Part shown: positions 27,243 to 37,600 of the stretch, in pieces | Position numbering within the stretch: the stretch's first letter is position 1 | Layout: each line of letters opens with the position of its first letter | Origin: CAYFQV01 sp964654185 | Lineage (GTDB): Bacteria > Spirochaetota > Spirochaetia > DSM-27196 > PWMO01 | DNA: 64,000 nt | Assembly: GCA_964654185.1 (NCBI GenBank) | Contig: CAZZIE010000001.1 | Location: forward strand, 1-64,000 | Reading direction: 5' to 3' | Translations under genes and position numbers: made by a program | The notes under the pieces: generated by a model | Databases searched by the model: none | The model's input: only the letters and a program-made list of their open reading frames with translations | Told to the model about the DNA's origin: nothing

Positions 27243-29853
27243 AGCCATACTACCTCGGCTCGCCGCCCTTCTCACCGCGCTGATCCTGGGCCTTGTGGTC
27301 GCCGCACCGGTGCTGCCGCAGGATGGCAGCGGGACTGGCGCTGCGCGTTCCGACGCTCCGGGCGCCGAGACGCCCGCCTCCGACGCGCAGGAAGACGAGC
27401 CGCCGCCAATCGAGCTTTCCGTACCTCTCGTGGTGAACGACCGTGCGCCCGCTTCGGTGGAGGCGCGAGTCGGTCAGGATCAGACGCTGCGGGCACTCGA
27501 CCGGACGGCTGTGGCCGAAGCACTTGAGCCCGTCGTGGAAGCTGAGGTGTACCGCGAGCTGGCCGCGGCGGAGGAAGCCTGGGTAAAACCGGAGGCACTC
27601 CGTGAGCTCGGCCTGGAGGTTGACTTCAACCCGGCGGAGCTTGCCGTATTCATCCGGGTTCCTCTGGAGCTCACGGCAATTCGCGAGGTACCGGTGCTGA
27701 CGCCCAGCCGGCAACACGACCTGGAGAGGGCGACACCGGCACAGCTGAGCGCGTCCCTGATCTTGCGCTCCCGCTTCGATCACGTGTTTATCGACTCCGC
27801 ATCCGGCGGGAGCCGAGACGTCTCAGTCGGGGGCGTCCTCTCTCCGGCAGTGGCCCTCTCCATCTTCACCACCGAGGCAGAGATCGAGATCGACTCCGGC
27901 GAGGAACCGACGGTCTCTCTGGATGCGGTTCGCCTCATCGGCGATCTCCGGGGTCCGGGCATGCGCGCCACCCTCGGTGACCTGCGGTACCCCGTGCGCG
28001 GACTCCAGGCGTACCGCCCCATGTTCGGATTCTCCATTCACCGGGAGGACGCACTCGTGGCGGATGAGAAACTCAGCGCCCGCGGCGGTGCGACCATCGA
28101 GATATCCGAGCCGACGGAGGCGCGCTTCGTCGTCAACGGGCGCACCATTCGGTCCGAACGGCTCGACCCCGGGCGATACGAGCTCACCGACTTCCCGCTC
28201 CTGCCGGGCGTCAACGACGTGCGGGTCGAGCTTGTCGACCGAACCGGCGGCATGCGGGTCATCGAGGACGTGCTTCCGTTCTCCCCGAAGCTCCTGGCTG
28301 CCGGGGCTTACGACTACGCCGGCGCCATTGGCTTTCCCCGGTGGAGCCCTGAGGAGACGGCTGTCTCCGGCTACTACTACCGCGGCCTCACCTCCAGCCT
28401 CACCGCGGGCGTCTACACGCAGGTCGCTGCGGCGCGGCAACTGCTGGGGCTCGGCCGGGTGCTGGCAACGCGCTTCGGCAACTTCGGCCTCGACCTGGCG
28501 TGGTCCCGCAACCCCGCCGGCGATTTCGCCTCGGCCGTCCTGGGAGAGTATCGCGTCGCACTCCTCTCCAGCTCCTGGGCTCCGCGTCTCGGTCTGATTG
28601 CGCAGTATCAGACTCCCGATTTCGGGGGACCGGGTGCCGGCACGGGCGTGTTGGATCCGGAGTGGAGCCTGACCGCCTCCCTGTCACAGAAGCTGCCCTT
28701 CGGGATCGGCGCGAATGTCTCGGTGCGGCGCCGAACCTTCTGGGGAAACCAGCCCGCCACGACGGGGTTCTCTCTCAATGTGAGTCGGGGCCTGGGAAAC
28801 AGGGGAACCCTGATCGGGACCGTCACCGCAACCGTCGTCGGCGGTGAGCCTTCCTGGGGAGGGCGCATTCTCTTCTCGTCGTCGGACTCCCACCCGATCA
28901 CCACGGTGAATGTGATCCAGAACGTCCGCGAACCCCAGGCGAGTGTCCGGGCATCTCAGACGCGCTCAACGCCAATCGGAGAGTTGACCGTCGCCGGCTC
29001 CGTCGCCGGGCTCCCGCCGTCCGGGGATGCGCCGCAGTCTCTGTCCGGCACCGCCCGGCTGGATAACCATCGCCTGCAGGCTTCCATGAACCAGAGTCTC
29101 GCCTGGAACGGCGGCGAAGCATCCGGGTCGTCCCCTCTGGATCGAAGCAACACGTCCATTCAGTTCGGCACGGGACTGTACTATGCGGACGGCGCCTTCG
29201 CCGTCGCGCGGCCCGCTCGTGGCGGCTTTGTCATGGCGCGGATTCCGCCGTCCGTGCCGATCGACCGGATTGAGCTCGGCAGCGGGAGCGAGCAGACCCG
29301 TGCCCGTACCGGAGTGCTCGGTCCGGCGGTCGTGACGGGGCTGATGCCCTACACTCCGCGCACCATCGAGGCGCAAATCGTCGGACTCCCCATCGACTAC
29401 TCCCTCGGCCAGACCACCTTTACGGTCGAATCGGGATACCGTCGAGGGACCGTCCTGCCGATCGACGCGGAGCAACTGCTCTACGCGCGGGGCACGCTGG
29501 TAACGCCCTCGGGCGAGCCGGTTGCCCTGCAGCCCATTGCGCTCCTCGATCCGACGGCCGCGCCGGAGGGCGCCGGTGACGCGTCGGCGCCGGGCGGGGA
29601 GCCCGCATCAGGCGGTCAACCGGAGGCCGAAGCTTCCACCGATGTGGCGTTCGGGCTCCCCGTCGTGCAGCGCAGCTTCACGGATGAGGCTGGCGTCTTT
29701 GAAGTCTACGACTTACAGCCGGGACGATATGTCATTGCCGTCGGCGACGGCGCGCGGCGAAGCGGCACCGTAACTATCCGGGCGGGAGCCGGCGGTGTCA
29801 TCGATCTCGGCGAGATCACCGTCGAGCGAGCCGGAGCACAACGGGAGCCTTGA
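27229..29853 (+). CDS. Outer-membrane usher (FimD/PapC-like)
   Basis: 874 residues with a signal peptide (about 1-30). The central part reads RFVVNGRTIRSERLDPGRYELTDFPLLPGVNDVRVELVDRTG and PFSPKLLAAGAYDYAGAIGFPR, the usher plug and barrel signature, followed by repeated amphipathic strands of the 24-strand barrel. The end carries a beta-sandwich segment (FTDEAGVFEVYDLQPGRYVIAVGDG) typical of the C-terminal plug-binding domain. An Ala/Gly/Pro linker at about residues 770-800 precedes it. It secretes and assembles the pilus at the outer membrane. The ATG lies inside the chaperone gene. Confidence 0.85.
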   Translation: MSPDRAILPRLAALLTALILGLVVAAPVLPQDGSGTGAARSDAPGAETPASDAQEDEPPPIELSVPLVVNDRAPASVEARVGQDQTLRALDRTAVAEALEPVVEAEVYRELAAAEEAWVKPEALRELGLEVDFNPAELAVFIRVPLELTAIREVPVLTPSRQHDLERATPAQLSASLILRSRFDHVFIDSASGGSRDVSVGGVLSPAVALSIFTTEAEIEIDSGEEPTVSLDAVRLIGDLRGPGMRATLGDLRYPVRGLQAYRPMFGFSIHREDALVADEKLSARGGATIEISEPTEARFVVNGRTIRSERLDPGRYELTDFPLLPGVNDVRVELVDRTGGMRVIEDVLPFSPKLLAAGAYDYAGAIGFPRWSPEETAVSGYYYRGLTSSLTAGVYTQVAAARQLLGLGRVLATRFGNFGLDLAWSRNPAGDFASAVLGEYRVALLSSSWAPRLGLIAQYQTPDFGGPGAGTGVLDPEWSLTASLSQKLPFGIGANVSVRRRTFWGNQPATTGFSLNVSRGLGNRGTLIGTVTATVVGGEPSWGGRILFSSSDSHPITTVNVIQNVREPQASVRASQTRSTPIGELTVAGSVAGLPPSGDAPQSLSGTARLDNHRLQASMNQSLAWNGGEASGSSPLDRSNTSIQFGTGLYYADGAFAVARPARGGFVMARIPPSVPIDRIELGSGSEQTRARTGVLGPAVVTGLMPYTPRTIEAQIVGLPIDYSLGQTTFTVESGYRRGTVLPIDAEQLLYARGTLVTPSGEPVALQPIALLDPTAAPEGAGDASAPGGEPASGGQPEAEASTDVAFGLPVVQRSFTDEAGVFEVYDLQPGRYVIAVGDGARRSGTVTIRAGAGGVIDLGEITVERAGAQREP

Positions 29854-29865
29854 GGAGGTGACCAC

Positions 29866-30789
29866 ATGAACACAAAGCGATGGATTGTCCTTCCGTTTCT
29901 GCTCGCAATGACCGCTTTGTCCGCATGGGCTTTCGGTCAGGTGGAGATGCAAGACGTCTCCGGAACCATTACCGGAACCTACGACTACTCCAACGAGCTC
30001 GTCGTGACGGAGCCCTTCACCGTCTCCTACAGCGGCTCGAACGCCGTCGACTACTACATTGCCTTCTCAGCCGGCAGCTCCGGGGACGTGAACAACCGCA
30101 CCCTCACGGATGGGTCCGGGAACACCCTGTCCTATCAGGTCATGGACTCTGCAACCTCCCGGAACGTCCTCCTGAACAACGCGAACGCGCAGACCACCGA
30201 CGATGTGCTTGCCGGCAGCTTCTCCGGGGCGGGGCAAGAGGCGCAGAGCTTCGACATCGTCACCTTTGCCGGGCAATTCCCCCCGGCAGGACAGTACACC
30301 GACACCCTTACGCTTACCTCCTACACCGGCTCGGTCGGGTCCGGCAGCCTCTCACGATTCGCCTTCACCACGGTGGATGTGACCGTCCCTTCGGTTGTGG
30401 AACTCTCCCTGGTCGATCCGGGAGCGCCCTTCAACCTGGCGCAGTCGGACTATCTTCTGGATTTCGGTGCCCTGTCGGCGGGAAACACGCGGCAGGTGGA
30501 TCTGGTCGTCCGGTCCAATGAGACCTTCGGCGTCTCCATTGAGTCGGCGAACGCCGGCGTCATGGCCATACAACTTGCGGGAGACTCGAGCACCGTTCCC
30601 TACGTGCTCTCCGTGGATGGCTCCGCCGTCGACCTCTCCGGCGGCACGCCGGTGTCCGTGCTCTCCTCGGTGGGACCGACCGCCCTCACGGGAAGTCGCT
30701 ATTCGATTTCGGTGCAGATTCAGAGCTTCGGCAACGTAACCGAGGGCGTCTACCAGGACGATCTGACGATTGTCGTGACGGCACAGTAG
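29866..30789 (+). CDS. Two-domain pilus tip/adhesin-like protein
   Basis: 307 residues: signal peptide (about 1-24, ending AWAFG), then two beta domains. The first (about 30-170) contains TGTYDYSNELVVTEPFTVSYSG; the second (about 175-307) begins VPSVVELSLVDPGAPF and ends GVYQDDLTIVVTAQ like the pilin, with FGVSIESANAG echoing the pilin. A two-domain subunit at the end of a usher operon is normally the tip adhesin. GAGGAGGTGA precedes the ATG. GCGCC-TTC-GGCGC just after the stop (30790-30802) forms a small hairpin without a T-run. Confidence 0.6.
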   Translation: MNTKRWIVLPFLLAMTALSAWAFGQVEMQDVSGTITGTYDYSNELVVTEPFTVSYSGSNAVDYYIAFSAGSSGDVNNRTLTDGSGNTLSYQVMDSATSRNVLLNNANAQTTDDVLAGSFSGAGQEAQSFDIVTFAGQFPPAGQYTDTLTLTSYTGSVGSGSLSRFAFTTVDVTVPSVVELSLVDPGAPFNLAQSDYLLDFGALSAGNTRQVDLVVRSNETFGVSIESANAGVMAIQLAGDSSTVPYVLSVDGSAVDLSGGTPVSVLSSVGPTALTGSRYSISVQIQSFGNVTEGVYQDDLTIVVTAQ

Positions 30790-30881
30790 CGCCTTCGGCG
30801 CGATGCCAACGGGGTGACCGCCACGGCACCGCGCTCCGCCGCGGCGTCGTCCGCGGGCGGGGCGCGACCGGCGCGATTCGG

Positions 30882-30917
30882 GCCCTCAGCGGCCCTCATC
30901 AGCGGTCCTCATCAGCG
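30882..30917. repeat. Short tandem repeat around the SnoaL-like gene stop
   Basis: Units GGCCCTCAGC, GGCCCTCATCAGC, GGTCCTCATCAGC follow one another, period 10-13 bp, ending inside the stop region of the minus-strand gene. Confidence 0.8.
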
Positions 30918-31325
30918 GTCCTTCCGGGCGGCGGCCAACTGCTGCTCGAAGCCGGTCGTATCGATGTATTCGCGGCACCGGACGATCTGGTCGTTCTCCA
31001 GCTCGAACACCACCGCCGCGCTCACCTTGAGGGGAACGTTGTCGAAGCGCTCGCCCTGGAACACGCCGGTGAAGTGACCGGAACCGTCGAACTCCACCAT
31101 GACGGTGTCGTCCTTCGAACAGAGGTGGCGGATCTCGTAGGACCAATCCGGCATGTCCCGATAATCTTCCTGCACCTCCGTCAGGTAGTTCTCCCGGCCC
31201 TGGATCTCCTCACCCAGTCCGACCGTGTAGTACACGACATCCTCGGCGACTTGCTCTTTCCAGCGGTTCCAGTCGCGGTTGTTCTCCGCATCCAGGAATT
31301 CGCGAACGATCTCTTCACTTTCCAT
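30912..31325 (-). CDS. SnoaL-like/NTF2-fold protein
   Basis: 137 residues from ATG 31325 (preceded by GAGGGG). The sequence REFLDAENNRDWNRWKEQVAEDVVYYTVG and FDGSGHFTGVFQGERFDNVPLKVSAAVVFELENDQIVRCREYID is typical of SnoaL-like polyketide-cyclase/NTF2 small cone-shaped proteins. These include enzymes and ligand-binding proteins, so no reaction is proposed. It is transcribed away from the lipoprotein operon. Confidence 0.7.
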   Translation of the reverse strand: MESEEIVREFLDAENNRDWNRWKEQVAEDVVYYTVGLGEEIQGRENYLTEVQEDYRDMPDWSYEIRHLCSKDDTVMVEFDGSGHFTGVFQGERFDNVPLKVSAAVVFELENDQIVRCREYIDTTGFEQQLAAARKDR

Positions 31326-31427
31326 AGGCCCCTCAGTGTACGGCACGTGCGACACCCTTGCAAAGTCGCCGTTTCCTTGAAGCAGTAGAAGTACTCTCGA
31401 TGTGAAGCAGGGCAAGGAGGTATCTCC

Positions 31428-32204
31428 ATGCCCGTTACGCTTCCAGGCCAGGATTCGGCCGCACCCGCCGGGGCCGAGCGGTTCCCCGCCGACCGACGCG
31501 ATCGCCCCTCTCCATCACGGCGGGGAAGCCGTCTGCCCGGGCTCATGCCCGCCCGGCGGCTGCGGCGTGCCGCACGCCCCCTCGCCCTGCTGTTTCCGGC
31601 CATCCCGGTTCTCACCGGCTGTGCCGCCGGCTTCGACGGCGCCCTCGGCGGCGCATTCGACGCCGCGCCCTTTGTCTATGAAGACCTGGCCGTCGTGCAC
31701 GGGGCGGTTCCCGACTGTCACGAGCACCTTGGCCTCTACGTCTCCATCCGGAATACCTCGGCGAAGGCTTTCTCCGCCTTCTCGCACTCCTTCTATCTCT
31801 TCACCGAGGACGGGACGCCCCTCGGCACGGTTCAGACGCGCCGGGTTCGCGGTGAGGTGGAGGCATCCCTCCAACCCGGCGACGCCGAGGGCTACTGCAC
31901 CTCCCTGGACTCGGTCTTTCACTTCCTTCCGGCTGAGACCACCGAAGTCCGGCAATACCGGATCGATGAAATTCGCTTCGACGACGGCGGCCGATGGCGC
32001 CCGGTCACCGCCTCCTACGCCTACCCCTACCCGGCGCGCGCGGAACAGGCCGGGGAGGCCGGGGCGGCGGCGCAGCACGCGGATGCCCCGCGGCCGGACC
32101 GGTCCGGCCGCGCAGATCCCCCGAGGCCGCGCCGGCTCGACCGAGCGGCACGCAGCTCAGCAGCCGCCCCGGCGGCCGCTCCCTTCCGGGAGGCCGCCCC
32201 ATGA
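31428..32204 (+). CDS. Putative lipoprotein, first gene of the Rhs cluster
   Basis: 258 residues. A strong AAGGAGG 7 nt before ATG 31428 fixes the start, which gives an unusually long, charged n-region before the hydrophobic stretch and lipobox VLTGC (about residues 60-64). An internal ATG at 31545 would give a normal signal peptide. The mature part contains CHEHLGLYVSIRNTSAKAFSAFSHSFYLFTEDG, possibly an immunoglobulin-like domain, and ends in an Ala/Pro-rich tail. No family was recognised. Its TGA overlaps the next ATG (ATGA), so it is coupled to the clostripain-like gene. Confidence 0.6.
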   Translation: MPVTLPGQDSAAPAGAERFPADRRDRPSPSRRGSRLPGLMPARRLRRAARPLALLFPAIPVLTGCAAGFDGALGGAFDAAPFVYEDLAVVHGAVPDCHEHLGLYVSIRNTSAKAFSAFSHSFYLFTEDGTPLGTVQTRRVRGEVEASLQPGDAEGYCTSLDSVFHFLPAETTEVRQYRIDEIRFDDGGRWRPVTASYAYPYPARAEQAGEAGAAAQHADAPRPDRSGRADPPRPRRLDRAARSSAAAPAAAPFREAAP

Positions 32205-34615
32205 GCCACCGGCCGCCGCGCAGCCCCGCGATCCCGGCGTCCATCGCCGTCGCCGCCGCTGTCTTTGCCGCCGTTCTCTCGGCCTGCGACGCCCCCTTCG
32301 CGGCAAGGCTCCAGCCGACCGCGCCCGTCCGCCCACCTGTCACCGTCACCACTCGCGTCGAGCCGGCAAGCGCCGGGACCGTGACCGTAACCGGTGCGGC
32401 CGCCCCCTACCGTCGCGGAGACCACCTGCAAGTCACCGCCCACCCGGCTGAGGGGTGGCGCCTCCTCGGCTGGACCACGGAGCTGGGTGCCGCCGGCGCG
32501 CAGAGCGCCGGTGCGGCGGATCCCGGCCCTCTGGGGGCCGCCCCCGCCGCGGCGAGCCCTGGCCCCGCCGCCGGGACCAGCCCCGGCCCTGCGGCCGCCC
32601 CCGCCGCGGCGAGCCCTGGCCCTGCGGCCAGCCCCAGTCCCGGCCCTGCTGCCGGCGAGCCCACCGCTGCGGCGGGCGCCGCCCCACGAACCGCCGCGGG
32701 CAGCGCCGCGGCCGGCCCGGCCTCCCCGCCCGCTAACCCCCTCTCCCTGGTTCTGTCGGAGAGCGTCACCGTCATTGCGCGTTTCGGACCGGCTGCCTAC
32801 GCCGTCACGACGGACGTCCTGGGGAACGGCACGGTTCAGGTCTCCGGTGACGGATGGCAGCCCGGGACGCCGGAGGGCAGCGCGGATCCCGACGGAACCG
32901 CCGCTCCCGGGGCTGAGATCACCTTCGAGGCGGTACCTGCCGCCGGAAACGGCTTCTCCCACTGGGAGGGGAGCGCCGCCGGCGCGGCCAACCCCGCGAC
33001 CCTGACGGTCGCCGAGCCCCTTGACCTCACCGCGGTCTTCTCGGCGGAACAGTTTGCCCTCTCGTACGAAGCGGTCGGGGAGGGGAGCATTGCCGTCGAG
33101 GTTGTCGACGGCGCGGCCGGAGGTGATACCGAGGCCGGGAGCGCCGATCCGACCGAGGGTGTCGTCTATGGAAGCGAGGTCCGTCTCACTGCCGAACCCG
33201 CGCCGGGCTGGCGCTTCCTCCACTGGGGGGACGACCCGGCGGACGCCGCGAACCCGAAAACCCTGACCGTCACGGGCAGTCGGCACATCCGAGCCGTCTT
33301 CGCCGCCAACGAGTGGACCGTTCTCCTCTACATGAACGGCGACAACGAGCTCGAAGCCAATCTCCTGGAAGATGTCAACGAGCTCGAAGCGGTGGATCTC
33401 TCCGGAACCGGCGTCACCGTGGTGGCGCTGGTCGACCGCGCCGACGGGCACGCCACGAGCAACGGTGACTGGCGGGGCACCCGGCTCTACCGCATTTCCT
33501 TCGATCCCGACGGCACCAATACCGCCCTGGTCTCTCATCGTCTCGCAAGCGCCCGGATGGGCCTGAGCGATACCGGCGACGACGAAGAGCTCAATCTGGG
33601 AAGCGCGGCAACGCTATCGGATTTCCTGGATTTCGCTGCGGCGGAGTTTCCGGCTGAGAACACCGCCCTCATCTTCTGGGGGCACGGCGGCGGCTACCGG
33701 GCTGCATCGGGAGCGCGTACAGCTGCCGGAAGATACGGTCACGGCCACACTGGCGCTGCGACATGGTCGATCCCGGGACCCCGCGGAAAGGCGCCACTCT
33801 CCACCGCAGGACACCGGGCGGTCACCGTCGACGACGGAAGCGGCGGGGACCACCTTCTCACGCCCGAGCTCGGGGGCGCCCTTGCCGGGCGCGATCTCGA
33901 TGTCCTGGCCTTCGACCTCTGCTACGGGGCGCTCCTCGAAGTTGCGTATGAGGTGCGCACTTCTGCGGAGCTGTTCATTGCCTCCCAGGACGTCGTCGGC
34001 GCCGACGGCTGGGAGTATGACCGCTTCCTCGATCGCTTCCTCCAGGGTCCGCGCGACCCGGCGGATTTCGCCGCCGCTGCAACGGACGTCTTCGAAGCGA
34101 GCCACGCCCAGGCGCACCGCGCCACGATCTCCGTCCTGGACCTGGCAGAGATCGATGGTGTCGCCTCCGCGCTGGACGACCTCTCGGTGGCACTGGTCGA
34201 GTGGATAGCTGCAGGCAGCGCCTCACAGCGCCGGGCAACGCTCCGCGACGGGATCTTCTCGCAGGTCGAGGATTTCTATGCGACCCCCGGAGACCTCAAC
34301 ATCGACCTGCGGGACCTCTCACGGTACGTCGCGTCGGATCTCGGCGCCGCTTCCGCGGAGGCGGCCGCCCTGGATGCGGCGGTGGCGCAGGCGGTGCTGT
34401 ACTCCTGGGCCGGTCCGGGGAACCCCCGCGCAGGGGGACTGAGCGTACACTACGTTCCGCTCGACTCCCTGGGATATCCCGTCGTCCATGCGGACTCCTA
34501 CTTCGCCGACCAGACCGCCACGCCACCGCTTTCCTTCGTTGGGGCCTCCGAGTGGGTGCCCAACCCGAGTACCGGGACGGGACTCCTCTATCGGCTCTGG
34601 TACGAGGCGCTCTGA
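32201..34615 (+). CDS. Clostripain-like (C11) cysteine peptidase lipoprotein
   Basis: 804 residues. Signal peptide with lipobox VLSAC, then three divergent InlB-type repeats (GWRLLGW, GFSHWEGSAAGAANPATLTV, GWRFLHWGDDPADAANPKTLTV), the first broken by an Ala/Pro-rich insert of about 90 residues. The C-terminal part is a C11 peptidase: WTVLLYMNGDNELEANLLEDVNE, catalytic His in FWGHGGG (H495) and catalytic Cys in DLCYGALLE (C574). C11 enzymes cleave after Arg or Lys. It is anchored in the envelope, and its stop overlaps the Rhs start (TGATG), so it may act on or with that protein. Confidence 0.85.
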   Translation: MSHRPPRSPAIPASIAVAAAVFAAVLSACDAPFAARLQPTAPVRPPVTVTTRVEPASAGTVTVTGAAAPYRRGDHLQVTAHPAEGWRLLGWTTELGAAGAQSAGAADPGPLGAAPAAASPGPAAGTSPGPAAAPAAASPGPAASPSPGPAAGEPTAAAGAAPRTAAGSAAAGPASPPANPLSLVLSESVTVIARFGPAAYAVTTDVLGNGTVQVSGDGWQPGTPEGSADPDGTAAPGAEITFEAVPAAGNGFSHWEGSAAGAANPATLTVAEPLDLTAVFSAEQFALSYEAVGEGSIAVEVVDGAAGGDTEAGSADPTEGVVYGSEVRLTAEPAPGWRFLHWGDDPADAANPKTLTVTGSRHIRAVFAANEWTVLLYMNGDNELEANLLEDVNELEAVDLSGTGVTVVALVDRADGHATSNGDWRGTRLYRISFDPDGTNTALVSHRLASARMGLSDTGDDEELNLGSAATLSDFLDFAAAEFPAENTALIFWGHGGGYRAASGARTAAGRYGHGHTGAATWSIPGPRGKAPLSTAGHRAVTVDDGSGGDHLLTPELGGALAGRDLDVLAFDLCYGALLEVAYEVRTSAELFIASQDVVGADGWEYDRFLDRFLQGPRDPADFAAAATDVFEASHAQAHRATISVLDLAEIDGVASALDDLSVALVEWIAAGSASQRRATLRDGIFSQVEDFYATPGDLNIDLRDLSRYVASDLGAASAEAAALDAAVAQAVLYSWAGPGNPRAGGLSVHYVPLDSLGYPVVHADSYFADQTATPPLSFVGASEWVPNPSTGTGLLYRLWYEAL

Positions 34616-37600
34616 TGGGCCGGCTAGGTCTGGTAACGGCGATCTGGGGCGTCGGGATGTGTGCGATTGTCGCCGTTGAGCGCGCGGATGCCTCCACCTG
34701 CACGAAGCCGGTGGTGTGCTGGGACGGCTCCTGCGTCTACTTCAGCGATCAGTGCCCGCCCGAGCCGCCTCCCGATGATGGCCCCTCGGATGGGGATGGA
34801 GACGGCATCCCGGATGGTGCCGACAACTGCCCGGGCACGGCAAACGCCGGACAGGCCGACTCGGACGGAGATGGCACCGGTGACGCCTGCGACTCGACTC
34901 CTCATGGCGGATCCGGAGGCGGAGGATCCGGCGGAGGGGGCTCCGGTGGAGGAGCGGGTGGTAGTGACGAGTTCGACGGCGTCGTAAACAGCCGCGGGGA
35001 GATCGACGACGCCCTCGATCACGCCGACGGGAACCTGGACGAGAGCGACGACTACTTCGACATTCCGTCCTCTCTGGACACCGCCGTGCCGGGTGCCAAA
35101 GGTGATCTCGAGGACATAACCGATCCCGCCGACGGCTCCCTCTCCAAAGTTCAGAATGAGGCTGATGATCTCGACAGCGCCGTGACGGCCGGCGAGAAGG
35201 CCCTCGAGGAGTTCGACGATCCGGTGGGTTCAGCGGACAAGCTTTCCGAATCCCACGTTGAGATAACGAGTGTGGACGTCCCGGCTCTCGAGTCTGCGGC
35301 GGGAGAGCTCGCGCTGACGGCGGGCATCGGTGGGGGCGGCGCCGTGGCGAACCACGGAGCCGCGGCGGACTACATTGCGGCAGGCGTTCACTATGAGAGC
35401 GTCTCCGGCGCTGCCGAGGAGGTCGCAGAGGCCGCCGCCGAATCACGCGAGATTCTGGCGACCATGACGGAGGGTGCGACCGCAGCCACCGACGCGCTCG
35501 TCGATACCGAACGCACCTACGCCGCCGAGCGAGGCGGCGATCCCGTCGCCCTTGCCACGGGCACCTTCTTCACGCAGGAGACCGATCTCGCCGTGGCAAC
35601 TCCGGCGCAGGTGCTCCTCCGGTTGCCCGAGGAGCTGCCCGGCCTGGGGGTCCTCGCCGCGCGGACCCCCGGTGCGGACAACTCCCTCGCGGGTGCTGCG
35701 GCGGCCGCTGCGGGGGACGCTACGCTGATCTTCCGCCGATACTACAACAGCTCCGCAGGGTCCGGCCACGCCGGGGGTACGGTCGCCATCGACGGCGTCA
35801 CCGGTGCTGCCGGCAGCACCGGAACTCTGGGGCCGGGGTGGCGTCACTCCTTTCAGAGTCGCCTCTTCATTGGATACGACGGTGTCACCGCCGCCGAGGT
35901 GCGGGAGCTCCAGGAGCGCTCCTCCCGGGCGGCGACCCGGGTCCGGGAGGCACGAGACACCCTGGAGGATGCGCGGCGGAGTGCCGCATCCGCCGTCGAG
36001 GGGTACCGGGACTCCCTGGAGCTTGCCGAGGCGCTCGCGGTGGGGTGGCGGGACCTGAGAGATGCAGCTCTCGCCGCCGCCGAGGAAGGGGCGGAACTGC
36101 GGCGCGCCGCCGGGGAAGCGGATGAGCAGGTTGCGCCGTCGCACGCCGCGTCTGCGGAGGAGCTGGTGGCGCGAGCAGACGAGATCGAAGCGAGCCTTGC
36201 GGAGCTGGATGACCGTTTCAGCGGGCTCATCCGGCGCGCCGACAGAGCCGAGCGGAACGCCGAGAGTGCGCGCAGCTCCTACCAGGCGGTCATCGACTTT
36301 GTCGATGGGCTTCTCGTTGAGTGGAACTCCGACCAGGACGCCCGCGCCTCCGCGACCGCCGGAGTGACGACCGCCCTGGATCAGCGCGACCGCGCGGCGG
36401 AGCATGAGGAGTCGCTGCGGAATCGAGTGAGCTCCATCGCGGACGCCCTGGCGAAGGTAGAGGACCTCGGCACCGACGAGCTTGACCGCGTCTCGGCCCT
36501 GCGCGACCGAACTGAGCACGTCCTCTCGGTAACGGGCGTCTTCCCGGATGATCCCGCCGCCTACGCGCCGTATGTGCGAGCGCAGGCGGGATACCGCGAA
36601 GCCGTCGAGTTGCGAGACGGCCTCCTGCCGACCGGACTTGCCGCGGCGGAGCAGCGGCTCCGGGCAATCGAGACGGAGGGGCCCGTCATCATCGGCACAA
36701 TGGAGGAGAGCCGGGAGGTCACCGAGGCCGTCGCGGAGGACGCAGGAAACCGCAGCGACTACGCGGTCTCGGCGGCGCGTCGCAACGGTGCGCTCCCGTC
36801 CGGGGCGGACCCCGGCGCAACAGGGATGGGCACCTTCACCGTGATCGGCGCCGACGGTGCGCCCAGGCTCTTCCGGACCGGTGCGGAGCCCGCCTTTGCC
36901 GGGCCGACGAGTATCGGTGACGGCCTCGTCCACTACTACCGGCGCGACGTCACGGCGCACCCCGACGCACCCGGCGATTACGGACGCCTCATCGTCCGGC
37001 GCGACGGGAGCTACATCCTGGAGGAGCGCAACGGCACCGAGCATCGGTACGATGCCTACGGGCGGCTGACAGGCGTTACCGCCCGGGGCGGTGCAGCGGT
37101 GACCCTGGAGTACGAGGGCCTCGGCGAAGGGGGACGTTTGCGCCGCGTCGTCGACGACGCCGGAAGGACGCTTGCCCTGCAGTACGACCGCGACCGTCTC
37201 GTCGAGGTCGCCGGGCCCGACGGCGCCGCGGTTCGCTACGGGTACGACGGCCAGGGGCGGCTTCACTCCGTAACTGATCCGAGTGGCCGCACTCGGCACT
37301 ATCGCTACCGGGGGCACCTTCTCACCTTCATCGGGACACCGCGACACGTAGCGGCCAGCGCCGAAGCGCCGTCGGGCGGTGGCGCCGCCGCGCCGGATCA
37401 TGCCGACGGACCGGGCCGGCGCTACAACTACGAGCGGCGCGACGGGCGCGACGTCGTGACATGGACGGAGGATGAGGCGGGCCACCGTGAGCTCTTCAGC
37501 TACCATCCCGGTGAGAGCCCTTACGGCGCGGGCTACACCAAGCACACGGGCTACCACGACTGGACGGAAGCCGGCGCCGCCGTGACCACGAGGACCCACT

